Positions 6,687-16,900 of a stretch of DNA of 64,000 bases are shown here, piece by piece. Each line of letters opens with the position of its first letter. Position 1 is the first letter of the stretch. Under the pieces are notes generated by a model. The model did no database searches. It was not told where the DNA came from and saw only the letters and a program-made list of their open reading frames with translations. Source of the stretch: a virus; IMG/VR virus record IMGVR_UViG_3300033146_003955, positions 1 through 64,000 of that record. One strand, written 5' to 3'. A program made the position numbers and the translations under genes.

Positions 6687-6900
6687 TTTAATGTTTTGGA
6701 ATTGTTATGCGGAAGATGATTTTATAAACATTCCAGTGAGACAGGAGAATAATTATATTATTTATTATATGTTAGATAAACATAATATTCATGTTAGACG
6801 TTCAAATTTAGATGAACCTTGGGATTCTAATGATATTATAGAAGATAATAAAGTTATTACGTATATATTCGAAAGTAAGTTTACAAGTTTTATACAATGA
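6673..6900 (+). CDS. Small operon-family protein
   Basis: A 75-residue protein (MTQNNLMFWNCYAEDDF) ending NKVITYIFESKFTSFIQ, again with an I..IF-type C-terminal helix like its neighbours. It overlaps the previous gene by 14 bases and the next by four. Function unknown. Confidence 0.58.
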   Translation: MTQNNLMFWNCYAEDDFINIPVRQENNYIIYYMLDKHNIHVRRSNLDEPWDSNDIIEDNKVITYIFESKFTSFIQ

Positions 6901-7448
6901 CTCTTCCGGATCGACTTTTATTTGGTCAATTTTTAATAGATAATAAAAAAACATCACCAGCTATTTTAGAAAAAGCGTTAGAAATTCAGAAGATTGAACA
7001 TATGAGTGATACGCCTAGAATGCTTGGTAATATCCTTCTTAATGATTTTAAAACCTTTAAGGATAGGGTGGAACTACAACATTGTTTAAGAGATTTTGAT
7101 ACTTTCCAATTGGAAATGAAAAATATATTTCTTGAGGCTAAAAAGTATGGTGCGGACCCTGTAGACAAATTGCAGCAAGAATATGCAGATCTCTTAGAAG
7201 AGTTGGAAGCTGCACCAACAGCTAAAATACGTGAAGCAATAATAAGAATTGAGAAATTCAGAGTTGATATTAAAAGTGTTAAACGTCTCAAAAAAGAGAA
7301 TGAAACGCTTATAAAAGATAATGAGGCTAAATACTATGAAATAGAAAAGTTAAAATATAAGGTGGAATCATTAAATAATAATCTTAAGAAAAAAGATAAT
7401 AGTATTAAGAAATATGAACGTTTTTTACGAGATAAAGGTTGGGGATAA
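6897..7448 (+). CDS. MshEN-like helical head plus coiled coil
   Basis: A 183-residue protein. The first 70 residues contain two helix-turn units, LFGQFLIDNKKTSPAILEKALEIQ and RMLGNILLNDFKTFKDRVELQHCL. These resemble the paired LG..L.....I....L..AL..Q units of the MshEN/GspE N-terminal domain. From about residue 80 it is coiled coil (heptad-rich, KRLKKENETLIKDNEAKYYEIEKL). It is the largest member of this part of the operon apart from the MmcB-like nuclease. MshEN domains can bind c-di-GMP, but key residues cannot be confirmed by eye, so only structural similarity is proposed. Confidence 0.5.
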   Translation: MTLPDRLLFGQFLIDNKKTSPAILEKALEIQKIEHMSDTPRMLGNILLNDFKTFKDRVELQHCLRDFDTFQLEMKNIFLEAKKYGADPVDKLQQEYADLLEELEAAPTAKIREAIIRIEKFRVDIKSVKRLKKENETLIKDNEAKYYEIEKLKYKVESLNNNLKKKDNSIKKYERFLRDKGWG

Positions 7449-7681
7449 TGGTTAAATATTATAAAACATATTCAGAAGAAGATCAATATCTTTTATATGA
7501 CTTTAATAATGATTACGGTTTCTTTTTTAATAAATGGGGCGTTTTTGGATATACAGAAGGACAAAGTTATTTGTGTGATTTGAATGTTTCTTTTGACGAC
7601 TTTTATATTAATTTTGAGAAATCTATTGAAAGTAAACGGAAATCTAAAGCCCAAAGAAAATTGTTGAAGAGTATAATATGA
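7448..7681 (+). CDS. Small operon-family protein
   Basis: A 77-residue aromatic-rich protein (MVKYYKTYSEEDQYLLYDFNNDYGFFFNKW). I use ATG 7448, which overlaps the upstream stop as TAATG, instead of an in-frame TTG nine bases earlier. Ends in a basic stretch KRKSKAQRKLLKSII. No domain recognised. Confidence 0.6.
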   Translation: MVKYYKTYSEEDQYLLYDFNNDYGFFFNKWGVFGYTEGQSYLCDLNVSFDDFYINFEKSIESKRKSKAQRKLLKSII

Positions 7682-7941
7682 TTTTTGAAATATGTGAGGT
7701 ATATGGAGATTTAGTAATTAAACTGTATAATTTGTTACCGCAAAGTGATGTGCATGGCCATGGTTTTTGGTTTGGTTCAAGTCATATGTGGTCTTATACT
7801 GGTTTAGGTGTCGGCGGCGAAAAGTATAGCGAAGACGAAGTTGATCCTAATTTTCTAAAAGCAGCATTAGTAGAGTTATTCGAGCAAGATGATATGCAGC
7901 GATTGATAAATGATTTTTATGCATTTGAGGCTAAAAAATGA
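7678..7941 (+). CDS. Small operon-family protein
   Basis: An 87-residue acidic protein with a Gly/His/Trp-rich core (DVHGHGFWFGSSHMWSYTGLGVGGE) and helical end (FLKAALVELFEQDDMQRLINDFYAF). Overlaps both neighbours by four bases. Function unknown. Confidence 0.6.
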   Translation: MIFEICEVYGDLVIKLYNLLPQSDVHGHGFWFGSSHMWSYTGLGVGGEKYSEDEVDPNFLKAALVELFEQDDMQRLINDFYAFEAKK

Positions 7942-8225
7942 AGTTGAGTAATATAGAAATAGGTGATATAATAATTACTAAATATTCTAAACCACAAAGT
8001 GGTATAGCGGGTCATGCCTATATACATCTTTATAACGAAAAGTTTCTTCATGTGGCTAGTATTGATGCTTATGAAGATTGGCATGAAATGCTTAGTAATT
8101 TTTCTTATGTATGGGATCAGTTAACTACGTCTCATAGTATAGAGAAAGGAACAGTAGAGAAAGTGACTAAGCGAAAATTACATATAGCTGTTATGAAAAT
8201 ATTTGAACCAACGAGAGTTAAATGA
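7938..8225 (+). CDS. Small operon-family protein
   Basis: A 95-residue protein starting MKLSNIEIGDIIITKYSK. That opening has the same shape as the next two proteins (MKLRDLKPGTVFML and VKIKDIPDGTFFDY), which is a beta-barrel-like N-terminal strand pattern. Overlaps both neighbours by four bases. Function unknown. Confidence 0.6.
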   Translation: MKLSNIEIGDIIITKYSKPQSGIAGHAYIHLYNEKFLHVASIDAYEDWHEMLSNFSYVWDQLTTSHSIEKGTVEKVTKRKLHIAVMKIFEPTRVK

Positions 8226-8530
8226 AATTAAGAGATTTAAAGCCTGGTACTGTATTTATGTTAACTGTTAACACTTATAACAGGTTAAATAAGTTTGCAC
8301 TTTCTCGTTGTCTATATGAGAGAAATATAGGTACAAAATCTATAGTGTGGATATGGGTGGCTAATAGTAGTCAAAAAGTTCATAGACTTTCACTTGGCAA
8401 CAATACTTTAGTAAAAGAGATATTGAAAGAACATTATGTTCAGAAATTAATTGATATATTATTTAAGTCAGGTTTATACACAGATTATTATGTAAAAGAT
8501 GAAGAAATTGATTTCCGGGAAGGAAGATAG
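8222..8530 (+). CDS. Small operon-family protein ending in amber codon
   Basis: A 102-residue protein starting MKLRDLKPGTVFML, with late motif YVQKLIDILFKSG. It ends with TAG at 8528-8530. The next gene starts four bases later in the same frame, so UAG readthrough would give a 198-residue two-domain protein; this matters because the window carries a CUA-anticodon tRNA. As separate genes, both have plausible ribosome sites. Function unknown. Confidence 0.6.
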   Translation: MKLRDLKPGTVFMLTVNTYNRLNKFALSRCLYERNIGTKSIVWIWVANSSQKVHRLSLGNNTLVKEILKEHYVQKLIDILFKSGLYTDYYVKDEEIDFREGR

Positions 8531-8533
8531 TAT

Positions 8534-8818
8534 ATGGTATATGTAAAAATAAAAGACATCCCGGATGGTACGTTCTTTGATTATGACATTGAGAAAGCAA
8601 GAATTAAATTTGGTGCCGTTTGTAGCACTAGAGACATATTTTTTAAAATGGGTGAACATGATAAGAATAATTGTAGAGTAATACACTTTACTCAACGATG
8701 GGGGGTGCAATGGAAGTATCTATGGGTAAACAAACTAAAGTGTATAAATCACGGAGAGATAATCTCTCACATACAGTTATTGAAAGAATATTCATGGATA
8801 AATATAATTATAGCGTGA
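8534..8818 (+). CDS. Small operon-family protein, paralogue of preceding gene
   Basis: A 94-residue protein (MVYVKIKDIPDGTFFDY) resembling the start of the previous gene. GGAAG lies about eight bases upstream. It is in frame with the preceding TAG, with one codon (TAT) between stop and ATG. Function unknown. Confidence 0.58.
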   Translation: MVYVKIKDIPDGTFFDYDIEKARIKFGAVCSTRDIFFKMGEHDKNNCRVIHFTQRWGVQWKYLWVNKLKCINHGEIISHIQLLKEYSWINIIIA

Positions 8819-8831
8819 GTAGAGGACTTCA

Positions 8832-9089
8832 ATGAATTGGAAATATGATACATGGTATAAAGAAAAAACTAAAGCTGTTACAGATTGGAGTTATTCTATA
8901 TTTCTCGACCTCTATGGCAAAGTTTTCATAATAACAGTAAATCCTTACAGTGTTAGAACCTTCCAATATAATAAAGATGAATTCATCCCAGATGATGATA
9001 TTGATCACGAAGTTACAAGTCAACATGATTTGATATGGCTCAATAGAATATCTTCAAGTGGTTTATTTATTGATTGGGAAAAACTATAA
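8832..9089 (+). CDS. Hypothetical protein, 85 aa
   Basis: An 85-residue Trp/Asp-rich protein (MNWKYDTWYKEKTKAVTDWSYSIF) ending SSSGLFIDWEKL. AGAGGA lies about eight bases upstream of the ATG. A 72-base gap with no obvious hairpin follows before the next gene. No family recognised. Confidence 0.58.
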   Translation: MNWKYDTWYKEKTKAVTDWSYSIFLDLYGKVFIITVNPYSVRTFQYNKDEFIPDDDIDHEVTSQHDLIWLNRISSSGLFIDWEKL

Positions 9090-9161
9090 CAATAACATAT
9101 AATCTTACAAGATAACTTTAAATACTCAAATTGCTGCAAAGCAAATCTTAAGGAATTGAGA

Positions 9162-9596
9162 ATGGAGTTCAAAAAAGTACTGAATGAATCGTATCCCAGA
9201 TATACTCTACGCTATAAAAGCGTCAATCCAGGATATGAATTGCATGATAGTAAACCTTACATAATTGCTCTTGATCAGAAGTATAACACTGACGATAAGG
9301 GTTCCTCCATTCTAGCTTTAAACCTAAATTACCACGACGGAAACGTCGAAGACCTGATAGACCAAATAAATGCATTTGATAACGCTTCGGGGTTTAAAGG
9401 TTTTGAAGGGAAATTGAGCGTTAAAAAATTTCTCAAACAGAAAAATGTAGAAGAGTATGAGGTTAGGAAAAGAAAAAAACGTTATAACGAATTAATAGCA
9501 CAATTTCCTTTCCTTAAGAAATATATTAGAAGGTATAAATATAGCGGACCTAAAGGTACTGGTATCCAGAGTAAGAACCGGAGATTTAAGAAATGA
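9162..9596 (+). CDS. Hypothetical basic protein, possible virion assembly role
   Basis: A 144-residue protein starting MEFKKVLNESYPRYT; I use ATG 9162 with AAGGA ten bases upstream rather than TTG 9156. The stretch KPYIIALDQKYNTDDKGSSILALNLNYHDG resembles the P..I.L.......G.NLHYL pattern of small phage assembly proteins, but the match is loose. The C-terminal 50 residues are strongly basic (RKRKKRYNE, KKYIRRYKYSGPKG, SKNRRFKK), consistent with nucleic acid binding. Followed by an ATGA overlap. Confidence 0.55.
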   Translation: MEFKKVLNESYPRYTLRYKSVNPGYELHDSKPYIIALDQKYNTDDKGSSILALNLNYHDGNVEDLIDQINAFDNASGFKGFEGKLSVKKFLKQKNVEEYEVRKRKKRYNELIAQFPFLKKYIRRYKYSGPKGTGIQSKNRRFKK

Positions 9597-9930
9597 CAAC
9601 GCTGCAAGAGATAAACGATGTAAATATATATATATTCGCTTTTATTCGAAGAATAATTGTCACATCTATTTTGATGCCGGGGAGGTAAGTAGTATAACTA
9701 ATGGTGGTGGGACATTTACTTGGGCAGAGCAATGGATAATAAATATTGATACTTCCACAATTAAAGTTACTCGTGGAAGTAGATGGCCAAATGATAATGG
9801 TAATACATATTCATGGCAAAATATATATGTAGATGATGATTTGATGAAGAGAATGCTAGTTGCAATTGAAAAAAATGATAATAAAAATAGAGAATTTATA
9901 AAAAATATATTTAAGTATGATGGGAAATAG
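9593..9930 (+). pseudogene. Small operon gene frameshifted in a TA repeat
   Basis: ATG 9593 overlaps the previous stop as ATGA, but its frame closes after 31 codons. The adjacent frame is open to TAG 9928-9930 and encodes good protein (YFDAGEVSSITNGGG, TWAEQWIINIDTSTIKV, MKRMLVAIEKNDNKN). The two frames meet in the alternating TA tract at about 9626-9634; removing one TA unit restores a 111-codon gene that fills the space exactly up to the next ATG at 9931. It may be a true mutation, a slippage-controlled (phase-variable) gene, a programmed frameshift or a sequencing error. Confidence 0.7.
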
Positions 9931-10236
9931 ATGAAAGTAAGGGGAACAAATTTTCCAATTTTCGGTTTCAAGGTAAGCAAAAAGAATTGGTCATGTATAG
10001 ATTTTATAGATAGATATGGAAAGGATCAATTTGTTGTTTTATTAAGAGTAGCTTATGGTTATAGCGATAAAGGCGTTTTTTATACACCGAATGGACTATC
10101 TAACATCCCAATAAGTAGGTCAACATTTACTAAATATAAAGATGTTAATACATACTTGCATAAAGATGTTCAACACTATATTGTAAGATCAATATTTAAT
10201 GATAAAAGTGAAAAGAAAATAAAGGAATTGAAATGA
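9931..10236 (+). CDS. Small operon-family protein
   Basis: A 101-residue protein (MKVRGTNFPIFGFKVSKKNWSC) ending VQHYIVRSIFNDKSEKKIKELK, with the recurring I..IF C-terminal element. Its ATG directly abuts the TAG of the frameshifted gene and is in frame with it, the second such TAG junction in this operon. Function unknown. Confidence 0.6.
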   Translation: MKVRGTNFPIFGFKVSKKNWSCIDFIDRYGKDQFVVLLRVAYGYSDKGVFYTPNGLSNIPISRSTFTKYKDVNTYLHKDVQHYIVRSIFNDKSEKKIKELK

Positions 10237-10559
10237 ACATAAATAAATATAAATTACCGAATTTCTTTATTAAAAAGTTGGAAAAATATCGTTCTCACTC
10301 ATCAGACTACATTTATGATGGTAATATATTTTATGTTGATGGCTTTGACGATACGGTTACAGTAAAATTCACTATTAGTATAAACTTCCCAGGTGAGAAG
10401 ACTTTAGCAAGAAATAGTTCAAAAGTTTATAGCAAGGAAACATTTAATAAAATATTTTATCATATAAATAGGTTAGACAATTGGAAGAAATATAGTGTAA
10501 TAGAAACAATATTTAATAAGGAATCAGCAGAAGTCTTAAGGAGTATAAATGATATTTGA
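10233..10559 (+). CDS. Small operon-family protein
   Basis: A 108-residue protein with the ending NWKKYSVIETIFNKESAEVLRSIND, matching the preceding gene's I..IFN.KS pattern, and a beta-rich middle (NIFYVDGFDDTVTVKFTISI). It overlaps its upstream neighbour by four bases and its downstream neighbour by 11. Function unknown; paralogue of 9931. Confidence 0.6.
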   Translation: MNINKYKLPNFFIKKLEKYRSHSSDYIYDGNIFYVDGFDDTVTVKFTISINFPGEKTLARNSSKVYSKETFNKIFYHINRLDNWKKYSVIETIFNKESAEVLRSINDI

Positions 10560-10902
10560 TGGAGTATTAAATTCTATAAACGAAGCTACTCAAGAGACTG
10601 TAACCCTCCTAAATAAAATGGAAGAGTATTTTGATAATGGTGGATTTATGGAACTTTATCCTAAAATGAGGAAGAGAATAGATTCTGTTCGTAGAGAAAA
10701 TTATTTATATAAGAAAAAAAGTGGCAATTGGTTTGCTCTTCTTATAATATTAAAAAGTCGTCTTTATGACGAAGATAAAGAAGATGTAGTAGAAGTGATA
10801 AAAGATTTAGAAATTATAAAAGATAATAAATGCAAGGTTGAAAGAAACAATATTATTATTAAAATATTGTTAAAAGATATAATTGCAGTGAAGGGGGCAT
10901 AA
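10549..10902 (+). CDS. Helical protein before giant tail gene
   Basis: A 117-residue, mostly helical, charged protein (NSINEATQETVTLLNKMEEYFDN, VVEVIKDLEIIKDNK) and the last gene of the small-gene operon. The giant structural gene starts two bases after its stop. Similar small helical proteins follow fibre genes at 34556, 35259 and 40908, so a chaperone or assembly role is possible but unproven. Confidence 0.58.
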   Translation: MIFDGVLNSINEATQETVTLLNKMEEYFDNGGFMELYPKMRKRIDSVRRENYLYKKKSGNWFALLIILKSRLYDEDKEDVVEVIKDLEIIKDNKCKVERNNIIIKILLKDIIAVKGA

Positions 10903-10903
10903 A

Positions 10904-13900
10904 TTGGCACGTGTTAAAAAATGGTCTAGTGGAACAATCGGTAATGAATATCCCGACCATAGTGAAAGAGGTAATCCAAATACTAGTGGTTTGACCATAG
11001 AAGGTATTCCAGGCATTGAAGGATATATAGAAGAAGACCGTGTTATTGCTTATGAAGATAATCGTCCTTTAATTAATCTATCACAAAACGATCAAGTTCT
11101 AGAATCCAATCTTGCGTCAGTAGCATCTGAAGTAGATTATGGTGTTTTAAGGGGTGCTAACGAAGAATTTAAAGTTGAAGTATTTAACCAAAAAGGTTTT
11201 TATTCCGACCCAGATGGCGGGGATGATCTAATTGAAATAACACCTCTCAGAATTACAGCAGGACAATCAATCATTGACGGACAAGTTGTTGGTGTTGGTA
11301 ATCAAAAAATTATTTATTTTCTTAAAGATGATGGCTCTTATCTTTTTCCTAAATATGAAGATTACGAAGGTAATACAGTAATATCTGTTACAGATGATTT
11401 GTATAGGGGTGTATATAAACCAGTATATGATATTGTATCAGATGGTTTGCCAACTAATTTTGAAGATTATGAAATTAAAATTACTAATGAATATGATACA
11501 GATCCAACAAGAATACAATATTTTAAAGTTTATAGAAATTGGGAAGATATAATTCCTTTTCCGCCACAATCAAGTAATGTTGAAGGTGAAATAAATTTCA
11601 TTTATGATGAAAATTTTGGTCAAAATTCAGAAGGTCTTTGGCTTGAAGGTATATTGCCAGAAGGCGGTAGTATTGATAATGTTAAGGTCAGTGATGTAGT
11701 TGTTAAAAAAAATATTACAGTAAAAGATAAATTTCTTCCATTAGATAAGTTTATTGAAAATGGCGGAACATATGAACAATATATTATAACAGATGGTATT
11801 TTCTTCGACAATGTGCCTTGGAAAACTGAAATACAAGAAAACAAAGAAGTACAAGATCTTTATGTAACAGATAACGGAGATATATATTTTATTTATAAAT
11901 CTGATGGTACAGGTAATGATTATCTTTATTACCTTCCAAAAGGTTCAATACAAGTATCAAATAAATATTTGTCAAACACAAGTAATCAATATATCACTAA
12001 AATTATAGAAATAAATAATTTTATTTATATATTAGGTACTAATGGTTATTTTGCTACATTTGATTTAATAATTCAACCAGACGATATAAAAAAATATGAT
12101 TATTTTTCTACTATAAGTGAAAATTTTACTGATATAATACAATGGAAATATAAAATCTGGATTTCTACAGATAAAAATCTTTATATTTTAGATGGTGATA
12201 ATTCGGGAGCAGAAGACGCATTTAATCTTTGCGAAATAATTAATGTTGGGACTGAATTAGATACAATATCTAACACTACAAATCTATTAAATAAAATTAA
12301 TAAATTAAATATTGTTGAGGGTAATTTCTTTGTTGACTCATCATTAAAAAATGATATTAAAAATTATATAAAAAATCCATCATTTGAAAAAGGTGGATTA
12401 GGTCTTACTCCAACTTATTGGGACGTCGTGGGAACTGGTACTTTTGTTGTTTCTTCTTCTTTAGATGCCAAATATGGTGAATATAAAGCAGTATTGGAAA
12501 ACACTGACACACTTTTAGAGACTTTTCAAACTTTTGATATTAATTGCGAAACCGACCAAAAGTTTATTTTTTCTGTATATTTAAAATCCGTTAATGATAT
12601 TGATGTTATACTAAAAACTGAAGGGTTTGATCTTGATGGAATATTAATTAATTCTATTTATACAACAGTAACTATTACTGGTGGTGAAGATTGGACTCGA
12701 TTTAATAATATTCCGTACATAGCAGCTGAAGGTATTAAAACGGTAAAAGTTTCAATTATATTAGAATCGGTCGGAACTATTCAGGTTGATGCTGCTCAAT
12801 TTGAATTTGGTGATATATCTAATCAATTTGTAAATGGATTTGAATATCTTATGATTGGTTTTGAAAAAAATTTAAGCGATGTATCAAATCCTCCATTTGC
12901 TTTTATAGATAGCAAAAGAATAGATGCAATAAATTATCCAACTGGAATTTATGGTGAAATAAAAACAATTAATGATATTACTGCTATGGGTAACAATGAA
13001 ATATATTTTATTGATAATAATAGTATTTATTCACTTATTGTTCTCAACGATGAGGATGAATATTCTAGAATATCTATAAAAAATATATCTGATGAATACG
13101 AAGATTTAAATTTAAAAACTAAAATAGAAAAACTTAATACTATTACAACTTTTGATAATAGAATTTTCTTCGGTGGTAATATATTAAATAAAAGTATATC
13201 ATTTCATACAGAGGACTTTACAGAAAACCATGAAATAACTATATTAGACCCAACTGATTCTAGAGTTTTGGGAACAGGTGAATTAGAAATAAATGGTGTA
13301 TATTATAATATAACAAATATATTAGGAGAACCAACATATATAAAACAGCATGAAGAAGTTGCTTCTATGATTGAGTTCCCTAGAATAGAAGAAATCTATG
13401 AAATAGATGAAAACGCTATAAATACTACTGGTGTATACGTGCCAGGAGCAAATTATTTACTTGCTATACAAATTGATAATAACGAACCTATAATAATTAT
13501 TATTGAAATGCCTCCGCAAAATGAAGGCCCTATAAGTGTCCAAGAAATATACAATAAAATAATAGATGCATATACAGATTCAGTTATAGTTTTTAATATA
13601 GCCTATTCAAATAAAAAAGTTGAAGGTTTATATTCTATTGGTAAAAATAGTCTCACTCGTTATATCCGTGGTAATATAAATAAAATATTTAAGCAATTAA
13701 ATATTGATAAACAAAGTCATTATGATAAAGGTTTTTATATTATACGTGAAGATTCAATACTTCGTTCTAAATATGATACTAATGTTAAAAAAATTGGCGA
13801 TGATTATGCGACTCTTCCTACAATTGTAGGAGAAGTTGAAAATATAACTTTACTTCCTATATCGGCAAATATAAATGATGTTATACACGTTTTAGACTTT

Positions 13901-16900
13901 GGCTATTATAAGTGGGACGGTAATAGCTGGATTGATACACAATATATTTATAAATGGACTTTATATGATACAGATTATGAATTAAGAGAGTTTAAAAATA
14001 AATATAATCAACTTATAACTTTTTCTGATGATGCATTAAATAAAAACTGGGTTGATTTGTCTATTACTTCTGGTTACAAACTTACTCCGGGTTCTTTACG
14101 GGTTAAAACAAATGTTGATACTGAAATTGGTTTTTCAGAAAATGAAGATTACTTTGTAGATTATGAAAATGGGAAGATAATACGTTCAACATTAGTTAAT
14201 TATCTAAAAGACTCAAATTTTGAATTTGTGGATATATTGACAGATTGGCAAAAGTATATAAATACATCAAGTTCTGGTGAAATAAATTTAGAGAAAAGAA
14301 TTGAATCTTTTACATCTTTTGAAAACGAAGAAAATGTATTAGGTTCATATGCTTCACTTTTTATTACGTCTTCAAGTACTGACAACGGAGCAATTTATCA
14401 AATAGTAACTCCAACATCATTGAATGTAGGTGACACATATACTTTTTCAGTATCATTAAAAACCAATAAATTTAAAGAAAGTAAAATTAGAATATCAGAA
14501 TGTACTAATAGTAATACCGATGATTTTACTAATACTCTTCCAGGCTCTGAATTAGAATATAGAATATTTGATGAAGATGCTGATCCATATAATACCTGGA
14601 AACGTTACGTAATATCACATACTATAACTGATGTAACATCAACCAAATTACGTGTTGAAATACATACCGACACTGATAGTATTGAACAACTTTTTATAAA
14701 AGAAGCACAACTTGAAAGAAACCAAATTGTTACTCCATATGTTAGAACAAATATAAATTCAAGATTAGACGCTGGTGCTCCGGTTTGGGTTGATTATACA
14801 GAAACAAGAACTTTAACTGTTGGTAGTGATTATTCGTTTGATATTGAAAATAGAAAAGTTATATTATATAACGAACCACTTGAAGATACTCAACTTTATT
14901 TTGATTATAAATACGAAAAAATATTTAATCCAAAAATCTATGGTACATCAATTCCTAAATTTGAAATAACTTATGATGATAGAGATGACTATTTTCTTTA
15001 TTTGTATGAAGGCAGAATATGGGCAATAAATTTAGTATTAGCTCTTCTCTCTCAAGACGAAGATAACCCGCTTATTATTAATTATAATTATCACTATCCA
15101 CGTATTGATAAAATTAAAATAAGAAATATACCTGATATATATGGTAATTATATTTATATAGTTAAAGGTAAACAAGACAGTATAAATCCATATGGTCCTT
15201 ATGACAAAGGAACTCAACGTTTAACTCATGTTCAAGAAGTTGATAGAAATGAAATAGAAAATACGAAATCAAATGAAATGTTATATGAAATAAACGTTTT
15301 AGATAACGATTATAATAATAATGATATTTATGACAGACGTATTTTTATAGAATCTAGAGATCATAGATATTTTAATATATCTCTTTATGATCAAACTGTT
15401 GGGTATATGCCCTTCACAAAAGATTTTATGTCTACGTCAGGTATGAATCCAATCAACAAGCTTAATAATTCTAAAATTGTAGATATTATTAAAAATTTTG
15501 ATATTAAACAATTAGAAGAAATTGGTGCTTGGGGTTCTAATTATCAATTAGTTTTAAGAAATAAATTACAATATCCAGCTACAGCATTATCTATTTTTGT
15601 AGATACAGACGTTTATTCTGATGGTACTAATAAAGGATCTGATACTAATAGTGGTGTAGATAAATTTAATCCTCTTAAAACAATAAAAGAAGCAGTGAGA
15701 AGAATTAAAGAAGAAAGCGCTCCACCAAATATCATTGTAGTAAGTCAAAGTCTTATAATAGAAGATATTGAAATTAATCATATAGAAACAATAAATATAT
15801 TTGCTGAAACATACGCAAGATGGAAAGGTAATATACAAAATATAACTCCTTTAAAGATGCAAGGTTTTATATTTGAAAATCATAATTTTTATGTTGTGCA
15901 TGAATTAGATTTATATTATAATACATTTAAAAATTGTACAGTAAATAATTATATTCCAACTCATATTCATTTTTATAATTGTGAAATTGATAGTGGAAAC
16001 AATACATTTCTTTATATTAAAAATATTTTATTTCCATCACCTTTTTTACATCCTTATCAGAGGAATTTAAATGCAAACGATAACGTAGAAGGAGATCCTA
16101 TTTCTGTAGCAACAGAGGATTTAGAATCTATTTATCCTAATGTAGATTCATATAATAAATTACTTGTTGGTAACCCTTCAGGTGACTATAGATTTGAAAG
16201 ATGTTTAGTTAATGGTTTAAGAGATGATTTTGTTAGATATGATTTAACTGACGAAGAGCCATGGATTAGTAGTTTTACATTTGAAAGATCAACAATAGTA
16301 AAAAATGCAAATATATTTTATACCAATAAATCTTCTCAAAATATAATTTATAATGAGTGTATTTTGTGGGAAAATAAAGAAATACGTGGTACTGAATCTA
16401 AGATATTTGATTCACGTTCAAATATAACACTTCAAAATTGTTTTATAGATTTTAATTCAGACGAAAGTAGTGACACAATAAATTATAATTTCAATGGTGA
16501 TGTTTATGGTAGAGAAACATGTATTGACGGTTCTTTTAACATAGAGCCTGGATTTATAAGTACACAAGCAAGATTTGAAAATTATCGTCTTCGGTCTGAA
16601 GCTATGGGTTATTTAACAGACTCAATAAATATAGGTAAAGCAACAGATGGTCGTGACCTTGGTTGTTACGATGAATTAAGAGAAAGATTAGATGTTGAAG
16701 TACCTAAAAAGTTAAAATCATATTTTGCTTTCATTGATGAAGGTATTCATTACCCTATAATTCTTAATTCAGAAAAAATTACATTTACTCTTGAATTTAA
16801 ACCATCAAATTCATTTAATACTCCATCTGTATTATTTGATACTCGTTCGTCTGCTGACGATAAAGATTATATAATGGTTGTATATAACAATAATTCTGGC

